64,000 nucleotides of DNA from Flavobacterium sp. SLB02. Lineage in GTDB: Bacteria; Bacteroidota; Bacteroidia; Flavobacteriales; Flavobacteriaceae. The first letter of the stretch is position 1, and every line of letters starts with the position of its first letter. Shown here one piece after another: positions 17,925-27,200 of this stretch. The notes below the pieces were generated by a model. It searched no databases, had not been told where the DNA came from, and saw only the letters and a program-made list of their open reading frames with translations. The stretch covers positions 2,536,049-2,600,048 of the forward strand of contig NZ_CP045928.1 in the NCBI RefSeq assembly GCF_009664855.1, given 5' to 3'. A program made the position numbers and the translations under genes.

Positions 17925-20360
17925 TTTAAAAGGTATCTCATAACTACTCCCTTCAGCTGTTTTATAAACCGCCAATTGATCCAAAACAATTCCCGTTTGA
18001 TTCACTTCTATTGTAACGGTATGTTTTCCTTTCGAAAGATTCGAAACGGGAAGCTTTACAATGACGCTGTTTCGCAACACATTTTCTTTCCAGGTATTTT
18101 CCCTGTCTTTTGTATTGATTTTAAAAAACTGAAATGCATTTTTATCCATTTGTATTCCTATTTGATGATCGAAATTATTGGCGTGCGTGGGCAATAAACG
18201 GACTTCGATGGTATAATTATCTGGTTCATCAATGTCAAATTCGTACGAAACAAACGGTTTTTCATTTATAAAAACATGCTGATCAAACGGAAATAAAGTG
18301 ATCGCATTATTGCTGTATCCTAAACCGTTAATGGTTTTCCATTGGTATTCTTTTGTATCTTCTTTAGCACTAAACTGATTGGCCTGAATATAAATTCTGT
18401 CTGTTTTAATCGAAGTTTTTTTTGAAAAAAGATTCTTTTTAACCGAATCAAAAACCGGCAGATTTCGGGGATGCATCGACATCATATGATTCCACTTGCC
18501 ATCACTCAATCTGGTATTATAAAAATCCGTTAGTTCCTGGATTTTCTGATAGGCCTCTGAAGCTAACAATTCATATTTATGCTTTTGATTTTCATCTGAA
18601 GTTGTGGCCTCCAAGTTCCAATATAAAAATTTATGGTTCATGTAAGCCGCCCCTTTTACTGGATATACGACCAACTGAAACCAAGCATTTTTTCTTTCTA
18701 TCGGAACAAAAGCTGCTAAACTATCTACTTTTCGAATCAAATTATCATAGACTTTTATTCTGTTCAGGGATTCTTCTGCCGAAAAATCAGAAAGTTTTAC
18801 AGGCGTTGTCGGCTCAGTTTGGCTCCATCCCATATATTCCGGTTTTCTGAGTAATGCCAGGCGGTAATATTCCTCGAAAACAACACTCAAATCACTTGCA
18901 ATTTCAGAAGTAAATTCCCTTGAAATCCAATCTTTCAAATACTGGTTAAGTCCGTCTGATTTGATGCTATTAATATTCCATGCCAAATCCAGAAAAAGTT
19001 CGGTACCATATTCTGCCGGTTTAATATCCCCCACATTTACAATCCACATTTTTTTGGCACCATTCTCATAAGCTTTCGTCATTTCGTACCAGATCAAACC
19101 GGGCTGTGTTGTACTCAGCCAAAGATAATCGTGAGGTCTGCCCCAATAACTAATATGATAATACACACCGCTTCCACCCGATCTTTTTTGCTCTTCGGTA
19201 TTGCTCAAACGCCGAATATAGCCGTAATTATCATCAGGCCAGACCAAAGTTATGTCATCAGGAATTTTAAGTCCCTTATCGTATAATTCCAAAACTTCCT
19301 TGTACGGAACAAATGCCTGCGGAATGTCTGCCAAAGGCTTTTTGAAAGTAGTCGAAAGCATTTCACGCTGATTGACAATGATTTTTTCAACCATGACAAT
19401 AGATTCTGCCAAATCTTTAGCGCCTTCCATTTTACTGTCATGAACGCCTCGCATGCCCAATGTCATAATGGTTTCGTTCTGAGCCAGTTTTAATTCGTCT
19501 AAACGATCCTGCCAGTATTTATCGACCTGTGTTTTATTGGTGAAATAATTATAATCACCATGAATTTTTGGTTTCCATTCGTCTACATTATTGCGAAGCA
19601 TAGGTTCTGCATGCGAGGACCCTATAACGATATGGTATTTTTGTGCTGTCTCCTTATTTCCCCGAATAGTAAAAAAACCTTTTGTAGAAGGATGCATTGC
19701 AGGCCAAATTGTATTGGCTTTTAAGCGCAATAACAGTTGAAATATCTTTTCGTAGGTTCTAGGACCAATGTCTCCTGTTTCTTTTTCGAAAATTTTGGCT
19801 GCCCAGGGCTGTAATCCCCAGTCTTCATCGTTTAAAAAAATACCGCGATATTGTACAGAGGGCGATGCAATGATTCCCTTTCGGGGAAGTTGAAATGTTA
19901 GAGTTTCTTTTTTGATCAAATGAACATCTGCCCACCATTTCCAGGGAGAAACGCCCATTCGTTCTGTTATTTCAAAAATAGCATACAAGGTTCCTCTCAC
20001 ATCTGATCCCGCCACTAAAAGATTGTCTTTCTCTTTTTTGATGGAAAATTTTTCCCATTGATTTAAAAGTTCTTTCTGAGTTGTTTTCGATTTAAAAAGA
20101 AAGGAAGAAACCTGCCCGATATAAATACCTTTTTTAGAAATTGTGCTTGCTGTGCTAATTTCCGGTCGTTTTCCGGTTAGTTCTTTGACATCATCCGCCA
20201 GTTCATTTACGGCCCAAATAATCAGGGGATCGGTATTTTTATCGATATAAATGGTTGTTGTTGCATTGGAATCTACAATAGAGAATTCATCTAAGTCTTT
20301 TTTCTGGCTATAAGAACTTAAAGTCGCGATCGTGAAAATTAATGCTGCTATTTTCTTCAT
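17922..20360 (-). CDS. GH115 family glycosidase (alpha-glucuronidase type)
   Basis: An 812-residue secreted protein (signal peptide 1-18). N-terminal GH20b-like domain ('PLIIWAVNELADDVKELTG', 'GIYIGQV'), then the GH115 core: 'QYRGIFLNDEDWGLQPWA', 'GPRTYEKIFQLLLRLKAN', 'TIWPAMHPSTKGFF', 'LGMRGVHDSKMEG', 'LVWPDDNYGYIRRL', 'MWIVNVGDIKPAEYG'. GH115 enzymes remove (4-O-methyl)-glucuronic acid from xylan or arabinogalactan. In this PUL, glucuronic acid on arabinogalactan or rhamnogalacturonan is the likelier target (inference). The C-terminal domain (about 680-812) is a beta-sandwich. Its stop codon lies inside a short tandem repeat. Confidence 0.88.
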   Translation of the reverse strand: MKKIAALIFTIATLSSYSQKKDLDEFSIVDSNATTTIYIDKNTDPLIIWAVNELADDVKELTGKRPEISTASTISKKGIYIGQVSSFLFKSKTTQKELLNQWEKFSIKKEKDNLLVAGSDVRGTLYAIFEITERMGVSPWKWWADVHLIKKETLTFQLPRKGIIASPSVQYRGIFLNDEDWGLQPWAAKIFEKETGDIGPRTYEKIFQLLLRLKANTIWPAMHPSTKGFFTIRGNKETAQKYHIVIGSSHAEPMLRNNVDEWKPKIHGDYNYFTNKTQVDKYWQDRLDELKLAQNETIMTLGMRGVHDSKMEGAKDLAESIVMVEKIIVNQREMLSTTFKKPLADIPQAFVPYKEVLELYDKGLKIPDDITLVWPDDNYGYIRRLSNTEEQKRSGGSGVYYHISYWGRPHDYLWLSTTQPGLIWYEMTKAYENGAKKMWIVNVGDIKPAEYGTELFLDLAWNINSIKSDGLNQYLKDWISREFTSEIASDLSVVFEEYYRLALLRKPEYMGWSQTEPTTPVKLSDFSAEESLNRIKVYDNLIRKVDSLAAFVPIERKNAWFQLVVYPVKGAAYMNHKFLYWNLEATTSDENQKHKYELLASEAYQKIQELTDFYNTRLSDGKWNHMMSMHPRNLPVFDSVKKNLFSKKTSIKTDRIYIQANQFSAKEDTKEYQWKTINGLGYSNNAITLFPFDQHVFINEKPFVSYEFDIDEPDNYTIEVRLLPTHANNFDHQIGIQMDKNAFQFFKINTKDRENTWKENVLRNSVIVKLPVSNLSKGKHTVTIEVNQTGIVLDQLAVYKTAEGSSYEIPFK

Positions 20361-20425
20361 TTTGAATTATTTTAAAATGGCCCCCGGATGGAACGGATTT
20401 GGCGGATTTACGCTGTTTTTTTTTG

Positions 20426-20600
20426 TCGCAAAGGCGCTAAGGCACTAAGTTTTTTTCTTTACTGGGTTAATTAATCGCGCAAAGGCGCAAAGTTTTTTAC
20501 TTAAAATTCTATTTGGCTAAAGCCAATCACTTTTAACTTATTTTACCTCCAGCTAAAGCTGGAGGCTATTAAAACTTTGCGCCTTTGCGCCTTTGCGAGA
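20426..20600. repeat. Nested CGCAAAG-type intergenic repeat with embedded palindromes
   Basis: Arms 'tcgcgcaaaggcgcaaagt' (about 20475) and 'actttgcgcctttgcgcc' (about 20574) pair. A perfect palindrome 'cctccagctaaagctggagg' (20547-20566) lies inside, and 'cgcactgcagtgcg' (20622-20635) just outside. It fills most of the 348-bp gap between PL22 and GH115; no gene is present there. Confidence 0.75.
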
Positions 20601-20647
20601 TTATTATGGTTCACGAGAAGACGCACTGCAGTGCGCCTCTACGATTC

Positions 20648-20708
20648 CCTTTGTTCCTTTGTTCCTTTGTTCCTTTGTTCCTCTGAACCTTTGAACCTTT
20701 GAACCTTT
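20648..20708. repeat. 8-bp tandem repeat abutting the PL22 stop codon
   Basis: Four copies of 'cctttgtt', then 'cctctgaa', two copies of 'cctttgaa' and a partial unit, ending one base before the TAG stop of the minus-strand PL22 gene at 20709. Confidence 0.9.
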
Positions 20709-22049
20709 CTAAAACCTTCTTAACCAATCTTTAGGCACATTTACAATACAAATATTCATGGTACGATTATCTTTAGAAAGCATCGCCGACTGAATCTGAA
20801 TTTTTGTTCCGTCTCTGTTGAAAGTTGGGTGAATGTGGTCTGCTGCGGTTTCTTTGTGGCCTGTGGTAAGCATCATCATTTCGTTTGTTTTTCGATCAAT
20901 TAAATACAAACTTCTTGAGAAATCATCGCCTACCGCCCATCTTCCGTCTGATGAACCGTGTACGTGCCATAAACCGCTGCCGCTTTTGGTTTGTCCGGCA
21001 ATAATCATTTCTCTTGTTCTGAGATTTACAATGGCCAGACCAGTTGGTTTTTCTCGCGTTCCTGAATTTCCCCAATTGCTTTCCTGTCCGGGATTTTCAG
21101 GATTACGTACTTCATTGCTGTCTGTAACTTCTACCGGTTTTTCTTTATGGATATCAATTTTCCGATGTCCCATGATCGCCATTGCCACCTCATCTTTAGA
21201 AATTACAGCTTCATGCGTTACCCATTCATAATCGGATTCTGGATATAAAGGTCTTAACCCCGATGCGTCGGCCATGACCGTCCACGTTCTTTGAGGTGAT
21301 TTTCCGCCCGTTTCCCAGCAAAAAACCAGTTCGCCGGGATTCCATACGTTCGACTGGATATGTCCTACCTGAAAAGGCACGGAAATCACATGTTTAAATT
21401 CGCCTGTTTTTAAATTCATACTGCTAATTCCGCCTGGTCCTGCACCCATATTTCTGGGACCAAAACTCTTTTCGATTTTAATATTGGGGTCCAGATATTT
21501 TGCGGCTTCTTCTTTTCCTATTCTAAAATAAACCTTTTCTTCATCTGCATCCAAAGCCATATCTCCCGAAGCACCCATTTCTGGACTTGCTGTACCGCAA
21601 ACTCGTTCATAGGCTGCAACGGATTTCATTTTTCCGGTCTGACTGTCTTTAAAAACATCGGCCAGATTGACTTCCATAATTTGCATTTTATCTTGCAGTG
21701 CTTTACGCATAAAATACAATTTCATCGATTTTTGTGCCATGCACAACGTTCCGGTATAACCGCCTTCCGTAACCTGAACCATTATACCTGATTTTTCATT
21801 TACTGCCACGGCTTCTCCATTGGCTCTTTTGGTTCTGAAAATAAGCCATTCGCCATCAGATGTCCATTGCGGATGTGTTGGGTAGGTTTTAGAATCGCCC
21901 GCTGATGTTGTGGTTAAGAAAATTAATTCCTGACCTGTTACGGGATCTTTTATGATCTTTTTTTCAGAGGGGAATCGTTTTCCAATCTGGCTGAAAGCTG
22001 TTATTGTGCATAACAGGAAAAGTGTGTTTATTATTGGTTTTAATTTCAT
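20709..22049 (-). CDS. PL22 oligogalacturonate lyase, exported
   Basis: A 446-residue seven-bladed propeller lyase that splits unsaturated and saturated digalacturonate into DKI-type monomers. Signal peptide 1-20 (ends TAFSQ), so periplasmic here, whereas the classic enterobacterial Ogl is cytosolic. Visible marks: TolB-like 'THPQWTSDGEWLIF', 'HIQSNVWNPGELVFCWETGG', 'YEWVTHEAV', 'GLWHVHGSSDGRWAVGDD' and 'ADHIHPTFNRDGTKIQIQS'; the His/Gln cluster matches the metal-binding residues of the family. Longer than Ogl (about 390) by the signal peptide and loops. Downstream of GH105 on the same strand. Confidence 0.88.
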   Translation of the reverse strand: MKLKPIINTLFLLCTITAFSQIGKRFPSEKKIIKDPVTGQELIFLTTTSAGDSKTYPTHPQWTSDGEWLIFRTKRANGEAVAVNEKSGIMVQVTEGGYTGTLCMAQKSMKLYFMRKALQDKMQIMEVNLADVFKDSQTGKMKSVAAYERVCGTASPEMGASGDMALDADEEKVYFRIGKEEAAKYLDPNIKIEKSFGPRNMGAGPGGISSMNLKTGEFKHVISVPFQVGHIQSNVWNPGELVFCWETGGKSPQRTWTVMADASGLRPLYPESDYEWVTHEAVISKDEVAMAIMGHRKIDIHKEKPVEVTDSNEVRNPENPGQESNWGNSGTREKPTGLAIVNLRTREMIIAGQTKSGSGLWHVHGSSDGRWAVGDDFSRSLYLIDRKTNEMMMLTTGHKETAADHIHPTFNRDGTKIQIQSAMLSKDNRTMNICIVNVPKDWLRRF

Positions 22050-22063
22050 ATACTGTTGATTTA

Positions 22064-22252
22064 TTTGCCGCTAAGGCACTAAGTCGCTAAGTTTTTTTTT
22101 TATTTATTACTTTGTCTATTAATCTCGCAAAGGCGCGGAAGCGCAAAGTTTTTTTGATATACTTTGACGATTAATCGCGCAAAGGCGCAGAGGCGCAAAG
22201 AAATATTAAAGAGCTATATTATAAAAGCGTCTCTGCGCCTTTGCGAGATTAA
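22064..22252. repeat. CGCAAAGGCGC-type intergenic inverted repeat
   Basis: Repeated 'cgcaaaggcgc' units on the left (about 22126-22200) pair with 'gcgcctttgcgag' at about 22235-22248. 'ctaaggcactaagtcgctaag' repeats lie at the left edge. It separates PL22 from GH105; no coding sequence is seen in the gap. Confidence 0.7.
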
Positions 22253-22269
22253 TTCTAACCAGCTTTCAA

Positions 22270-22318
22270 AAATTCATAATTCATAACTTATAATTCATAA
22301 CTCCTAACTCCTAACCTT
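22270..22318. repeat. Short degenerate tandem repeat over the GH105 stop codon
   Basis: Repeats of 'aattcataa' and 'ctaactc' types run through 22304-22306, the TAG stop of the minus-strand GH105 gene, so the last codons of that protein are repeat-encoded. Confidence 0.75.
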
Positions 22319-23638
22319 CAATTGTATCGAGCTGTCATTGATTTCGAACTGATTGTTTTTTAGTAATAAAATCATTTCCGCTCCAGCCAATAAAACAGGG
22401 CCGTAACCGTGAGCGGCATATAAATTTATGGGACGGTAATAATAGAAAGAGGGGTCAAAACCCATTCCGGTTCCTACACAGGTTCCTTCGACCTGGCCTT
22501 TTGCATTTACTTTTGAAGCTACTGCATTCCACGCTAGTAGAACTGCAGGCGTATAAGCCAGTTTGTCAACGTAACCGCGATTGATTGCTCTGGCAATTGA
22601 ATAGGCATAAATGGCTGTCGCCGAAGTTTCTAAATACGTATCATTTCGATCGATTAACTGATGCCAAAAACCAGTACCATCCTGATATTGCAATAATCCG
22701 GCAATGTGCTTTTGCAGTTGGGATAAAACCTGAGGATATCCCGGATGATCTTTAGGCAATACTTCAAGTAATTCGACCATTGTCATTATTGCCCAGCCAT
22801 TTGCTCTTGCCCAATGAAACTGTGGATGCACCTGCATCGCTTCCACCCAGCCGTGCATATAAAGTCCGTTTTGAGAGTTGAACATTCGCTGAGAAAACTG
22901 ATTGACTTGCTTCACAGCATCATCAAAATATTTGACATCGCCGGTATAATTTCCCATTTGAGCCAAAGCGGGAACGCTCATAAACATATCGTCTAACCAA
23001 AGCGAATTGTCCTGCGGGCGGTTTCTTGCCAGGGTTCCGTCTTTTAAGCGATGTTCTTTTTCACTGATGTATTGAATGAAATTATTGATAACAGGATCAT
23101 AAGCGGCATTTGGATCTTTCTTTTTTGCTTTTATAAAAGCTGCACATAAAGCACCCGCATCGTCTAAAGCTTTTGGCTGTAAAACGCTGTGAACCGGGGA
23201 ATCTTTGATATTTTCTGTTTTATAATTGGTAGCAATGTCTACGATTAATTTTAAGCGTTTATTGGCGTATTCTGCATATTTTTTTTTTTCTGTAGCATCG
23301 GCTGCCAAAAGCATTCCGGCATAGGTAACGCCCCATTCGTAACTAGTCAATCTAAAAGCACCGGGAGAAAATGCAATTTTTCCTTTCGCTTTTTTAAAAT
23401 CTTTTACTTCTGAATTATCGCTTACATAAATCGCTTTTGAAGCTGTATTTTCTTCGAGAAAAGTATAAACCCTGCTCAATACGCTTTCGATATTGTTTTT
23501 CTCCGGAATAACATATGGTGTTATATAATCGGGTTTCATTAAATGCAATGGTGCCGTTACATCGTTTGTCTGGGCAATTATATTGGTACAGATTCCGATT
23601 GCGAAAACGGTTATAATTTTGGTTAGGTTATAGTTCAT
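22304..23638 (-). CDS. GH105 unsaturated rhamnogalacturonyl hydrolase
   Basis: A 444-residue alpha6/alpha6-barrel enzyme that removes 4,5-unsaturated uronic acid from the non-reducing end left by pectate or rhamnogalacturonan lyases. Signal peptide 1-22 (ends NIIAQ). Motifs: 'WLDDMFMSVPALAQMG' (about 212; the Asp is the YteR-type catalytic acid), 'HPQFHWARANGWAIMTM' (about 273), 'GTGFWHQLIDR', 'YLETSATAIYAYSIARAINRG' and 'GTGMGF'. It lies between PL22 and a GH43-like gene and belongs to the same minus-strand gene set. The last residues fall in the tandem repeat described separately. Confidence 0.9.
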   Translation of the reverse strand: MNYNLTKIITVFAIGICTNIIAQTNDVTAPLHLMKPDYITPYVIPEKNNIESVLSRVYTFLEENTASKAIYVSDNSEVKDFKKAKGKIAFSPGAFRLTSYEWGVTYAGMLLAADATEKKKYAEYANKRLKLIVDIATNYKTENIKDSPVHSVLQPKALDDAGALCAAFIKAKKKDPNAAYDPVINNFIQYISEKEHRLKDGTLARNRPQDNSLWLDDMFMSVPALAQMGNYTGDVKYFDDAVKQVNQFSQRMFNSQNGLYMHGWVEAMQVHPQFHWARANGWAIMTMVELLEVLPKDHPGYPQVLSQLQKHIAGLLQYQDGTGFWHQLIDRNDTYLETSATAIYAYSIARAINRGYVDKLAYTPAVLLAWNAVASKVNAKGQVEGTCVGTGMGFDPSFYYYRPINLYAAHGYGPVLLAGAEMILLLKNNQFEINDSSIQLKVRS

Positions 23639-23761
23639 ATTTGTTTTTTTATTTAAGGTGAAAATTCAATTTTAAAACTTTTTTTTAATGATTTACTTCA
23701 ATAGATAATTTCTATCATAAATATATAATTAATTGAAAATAAGATATTTAAATAATTTTAA

Positions 23762-24784
23762 TTAATGTTTAAGATTAATATAAACTGACCGATCTCTATT
23801 ACAGACGATTTCTCCATTTATGTATTCTAACTCCGCCACTTGTATAGAACTTCTCTTGGTTTCATAACTATCAATACCTTTGTTTTCCGGTGTTCTTCCG
23901 GGGTGCGCAAAATAAAAAATATAGGCTCTGTCGTTATTCACAATAACATCGGGATGCCCACCAATTACTTTATCATCTTCTCCTGTTCCGGGAATTTGAA
24001 GGATGTTTTTTTCCTGACGCTTCCAATTCAGGAAATCATCTGCAGAATATACATTGAGCCCTCGCCATGAATCCGAAATCATCCAGTTTTTTCCCTTCCA
24101 CTGAAATACTTTTGGACCTTCGCCCCTGTCTTTTACAATTTTCTTTCCCCTATCCACCCAATTATAGAGGTCTTTACTATCTGCACAATAAATTGATTTC
24201 CCGTCGTTTTCGTTGTTATAAAACATTCTCCACGAACCGTTTGGCAATTTAAAAACAGAAGCATCAATACATCTGTCCGAAGCCAGTTTCAATTGAGATT
24301 CGAATTTCCAGTCGATTAAATTTTTACTGGTCAGATGAATTATGGTTCGCGGATGGTACCAATCGTTAAAAATCCCCGGCACTATCGTTAAATACATATG
24401 ACACAGGTTTTTGTACTGAATTACATCTGGTGCCCAATGTGTTACATCTTTAATTTTATAATTGATGTTGCAGGTATCTCTGTATTTCCAATTTGCACCA
24501 TCTGTAGATTCAGCAATACCAATTCGGGTTCCGTGTACCCAGGTAATTCCTTTGGCTGTGGCATCTTTTGCTCTTCGATTGGTGTAGAACATGAACCATT
24601 TCTTTTCTTTATTGTTCCAAATAATGGTGGGATCGGCGGCTCCGTCAAAAACAGGATCCCGATATAAAGGTTTGGCTGCAATATGAGATTTCTCTTTTTC
24701 TGCATCCTTTTGAGAGAAAACAGAAAGAGAAAAAAGCAGTATTACAAGGTTTAACAAGAGACATTTGAGGTTGATTCCTGACAT
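23762..24784 (-). CDS. GH43-like clan GH-F glycosidase
   Basis: A 340-residue secreted five-bladed propeller (signal peptide to about 24, ends SVFSQ). The start of the propeller, 'YRDPVFDGAADPTIIWN', carries the likely catalytic base Asp. Further 'FMFYTNRRA', 'WAPDVIQYKNLCHMYLT', 'SDRCIDASVFKLPNGSW', 'EGPKVFQWKGKNWMISD' (candidate acid Glu) and 'GGHPDVIVNNDRAYIFYF'. It might be GH43 or a neighbouring propeller family such as GH117. Expected to act on arabinosyl, galactosyl or related end groups. First gene after the SusD terminator, with its own operator copy (24960-24976). Confidence 0.8.
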   Translation of the reverse strand: MSGINLKCLLLNLVILLFSLSVFSQKDAEKEKSHIAAKPLYRDPVFDGAADPTIIWNNKEKKWFMFYTNRRAKDATAKGITWVHGTRIGIAESTDGANWKYRDTCNINYKIKDVTHWAPDVIQYKNLCHMYLTIVPGIFNDWYHPRTIIHLTSKNLIDWKFESQLKLASDRCIDASVFKLPNGSWRMFYNNENDGKSIYCADSKDLYNWVDRGKKIVKDRGEGPKVFQWKGKNWMISDSWRGLNVYSADDFLNWKRQEKNILQIPGTGEDDKVIGGHPDVIVNNDRAYIFYFAHPGRTPENKGIDSYETKRSSIQVAELEYINGEIVCNRDRSVYINLKH

Positions 24785-24930
24785 TTTTTCTATTTAATTT
24801 TATACTTAAACGAGACTAATTGTATCTTTTTGACCCACTATTAATAATTAAATTATTAATTGAAGTGTTTTCTACTATATCTACTACAATTCAATTAATT
24901 ACAATAAAAAAAATATTGAATGATAGACTT

Positions 24931-24976
24931 TAAAATTAAAACATTCAGACGATATTGGTATCCTGCGCTTTCCTGC
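24931..24976 (-). promoter_or_regulatory. PUL operator copy E with promoter for the GH43-GH105-PL22-GH115 set
   Basis: Minus strand: GCAGGAA-N3-GCAGGAT (24976 to 24960), then the -7-like box TAATTTTA (24938 to 24931) beginning 22 bases after the last motif base. It lies between the SusD terminator and the GH43-like gene, about 150 bp before its start. Confidence 0.72.
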
Positions 24977-25003
24977 TTAAAAGATTACAAAAAGATACAT
25001 CCT

Positions 25004-25033
25004 AAAAAAACCGTCTCTTTTTTGAGACGGTTT
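25004..25033 (-). terminator. Rho-independent terminator after susD-like gene
   Basis: Perfect arms 'aaaccgtctc' (25008-25017) and 'gagacggttt' (25024-25033) with a six-base loop; the A-run to the left gives the U-tract on the minus strand. It ends the SusC-SusD message 24 bases after the SusD stop. Confidence 0.88.
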
Positions 25034-25056
25034 CAAAAACAAAAATTTAAAAGATA

Positions 25057-27153
25057 TTAGTATCCAGGATTCTGCCATTCTTTCTTTTGGGCATCTGATA
25101 AATTAGAACCATCATCATTCAGCAATCCATCAATAAATGATTGCGGAATAGGGCGAAGTTCGTGTTTATTGGCAGTAATATTAGGTGCTGCTTCTGCATT
25201 GAATGCTTTTGCACGTTTGATTAACATTCCTGTACGGGAAAGTGTTTCCCAACGCTGCCATTCTCCTAGTAATTCACGAGTATATTCGTTAAGAATAAAG
25301 TTCAGGGCACGTTCGTAGTCACTTGCAGCTCCTACTTTAGCAATAATAGCTTCATCTTCAGCTGGCAGGTTAGCAGGAAATGATGTTAATCTTAAATCTG
25401 ATGCCGCAGTGGTAACCGCTATTGTTGGATTAGATAAATAATACGTGTTCATATCTAAATTTGAAGCCGCAAAGTTTGTCGCTGCAGTTCCTGTATTCAA
25501 AGCATTTGCTTTAAATGCCTGAGAACCGTCGTTATAGTAAGATCTGTTTTCACCGCTTTTCCATTGTGCTCTTGCTCTAATCACGTTGATATCCTGCATT
25601 GCATTACCATATTGCTGCAAACGGGCATAACATTCTGCGCGTACAAGATACGTTTCGGCAAGACGTGCCATAATTACATCACGGTGTGCATCTCCTCTCT
25701 CGGCAGTTCTTGAACCATCTTCTGTTTTATTGATTCCGGCAAAGAAATTACAAATAGGCTGATTTTTGAATGTAGGCGCTACGTAAGTCCCGTTTTGGTA
25801 CAATACTGATGAGTTAGGAACATATTGTCCTTTAATAGCTGCCAAAGTTCCTGCTGTAGCAGTTTGTCTTTTTCCTGTTGTCCATTCCGGTAAACGGCCA
25901 TTTGCATCTGTCCATGTCGGAGCCTGAACGCTTGCCCCAAATTTAGCACCGTTATATGTATTGTCATCTTTAGTATTTAATATCATTACAATACCAGGAT
26001 CTCCAATTTTTACTCCTGCATTTGCAGTTACTACTGTATTGGCTCCATAAACAGTTCTAAACGTTTTCCACATACGCGCATCATTTACGTGATCGTAAAC
26101 TGCATAAGCATATTCAGTTGGACGGCAACGTTGAAAGTCCATACTTCCAATCCAGACACCACGTTTTACCCATCCGCCTGAGAAACTTGAAAATTGCGGG
26201 GCAAAATAGCTATAAGTACGGTTTCCGAAACGACCAACTGTTGCAGCATCTCCGTTGTGTCCCGCCGCCATTAAAATTTCGCTTAATTGCTCATTCGGGC
26301 AGTCAATTCCTGTCCAGTTGGCATAAAGATCACTGTAATTATTCGTTAATGGTCCACGGGCAGAAATAGCATAACTACAAGCCTGAATTGCTTCATCAAG
26401 ATCTTTTGCTTTGTAAGCTGAATTCCATTTGTCATTGCGTTCTGAGGCGCGGAATAATAATGCTTTTGCAAGGAAATGCGCAGCCGTGGCTTTTGTCCAT
26501 GTAATTCCTTTTCCATAAGTAAAAACTTCACCTGCAAAAAGATTATAAGAATTACGTAAATCTGATATTACCTGCTCCCAACATTGTTCTTCGGTAGAAC
26601 GTGTAAAATTACGAACAACACCAGTTGCCGGTACAGTTTGCAGTACAACGCCACCATATTGAGCGGTAAGACGATAATAGTTATAGCCACGTAAAAAATA
26701 AGCATGTGCCAGACAGCGATTACGAATAGCGATGTCATCAATTTTTTCTGCATTGGCAATAATGGTATTACAAGAAGCAATTCCGTAATACATTTCATCC
26801 CAAAGTGCTGCAGGATTTGTTGCGTTTCCGTTTGCTGCACCTGTAGATGCTGTAGCGCCAATTGGTCCAAAACGGTTGTCGTAAGTGTTCCACATTTCGT
26901 TGGTCAGATCGTTTGCATTGGTAAACTCATCCGTTCCGTACAATGTATTAGCATAAGACCATTCAAACCCAAAATGCCATCTTATATTTCCATAAAGTGA
27001 TACTGTCAGGGCCTGAAGACCTTCTGATGTTTCGAAATAATCAGTCGAATACTGGCTATTTTGTTCTTCGTCAAGAAAGTCTTTCGAACAAGAGGAAATT
27101 GATAATCCTACCATTATCAAAAGTCCTATTCCTATATTTTTTATATTATTCAT
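25057..27153 (-). CDS. SusD/RagB family glycan-binding lipoprotein
   Basis: A 698-residue outer-membrane lipoprotein. I chose the ATG at 27153 instead of the first Met at 27195, since it starts a proper lipoprotein signal (MNNIKNIGIGLLIMVGLSIS) with lipobox 'SISSC' at Cys 22. SusD-type features: 'SKDFLDEEQNSQYSTDYF', TPR-like helices 'RCLAHAYFLRGYNYYRL', 'ATAAHFLAKALLFRASE' and the C-terminal 'EYTRELLGEWQRWETLSRTG' with 'KHELRPIPQSFID'. It caps the SusC transporter and binds pectic oligosaccharide at the cell surface. Longer than typical SusD (about 550), with extra loops that may set specificity. 47 bp from SusC. Confidence 0.92.
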   Translation of the reverse strand: MNNIKNIGIGLLIMVGLSISSCSKDFLDEEQNSQYSTDYFETSEGLQALTVSLYGNIRWHFGFEWSYANTLYGTDEFTNANDLTNEMWNTYDNRFGPIGATASTGAANGNATNPAALWDEMYYGIASCNTIIANAEKIDDIAIRNRCLAHAYFLRGYNYYRLTAQYGGVVLQTVPATGVVRNFTRSTEEQCWEQVISDLRNSYNLFAGEVFTYGKGITWTKATAAHFLAKALLFRASERNDKWNSAYKAKDLDEAIQACSYAISARGPLTNNYSDLYANWTGIDCPNEQLSEILMAAGHNGDAATVGRFGNRTYSYFAPQFSSFSGGWVKRGVWIGSMDFQRCRPTEYAYAVYDHVNDARMWKTFRTVYGANTVVTANAGVKIGDPGIVMILNTKDDNTYNGAKFGASVQAPTWTDANGRLPEWTTGKRQTATAGTLAAIKGQYVPNSSVLYQNGTYVAPTFKNQPICNFFAGINKTEDGSRTAERGDAHRDVIMARLAETYLVRAECYARLQQYGNAMQDINVIRARAQWKSGENRSYYNDGSQAFKANALNTGTAATNFAASNLDMNTYYLSNPTIAVTTAASDLRLTSFPANLPAEDEAIIAKVGAASDYERALNFILNEYTRELLGEWQRWETLSRTGMLIKRAKAFNAEAAPNITANKHELRPIPQSFIDGLLNDDGSNLSDAQKKEWQNPGY

Positions 27154-27200
27154 TTTTTTACTTTTTTTGTTATACTTAGTTCCGTTACAACACATTATTT

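Noticed and set aside
20648..20708. Possible CRISPR-like array
   Set aside because: Units are 8 bp with no spacers; a simple tandem repeat, and no cas genes are near.
20833..21231. 132-codon plus-strand ORF
   Set aside because: Antisense to PL22, whose frame has clear family motifs.
26568..26870. 100-codon ORF inside susD
   Set aside because: Shadow frame in a clear SusD gene; leucine/valine/glutamine-rich without structure.
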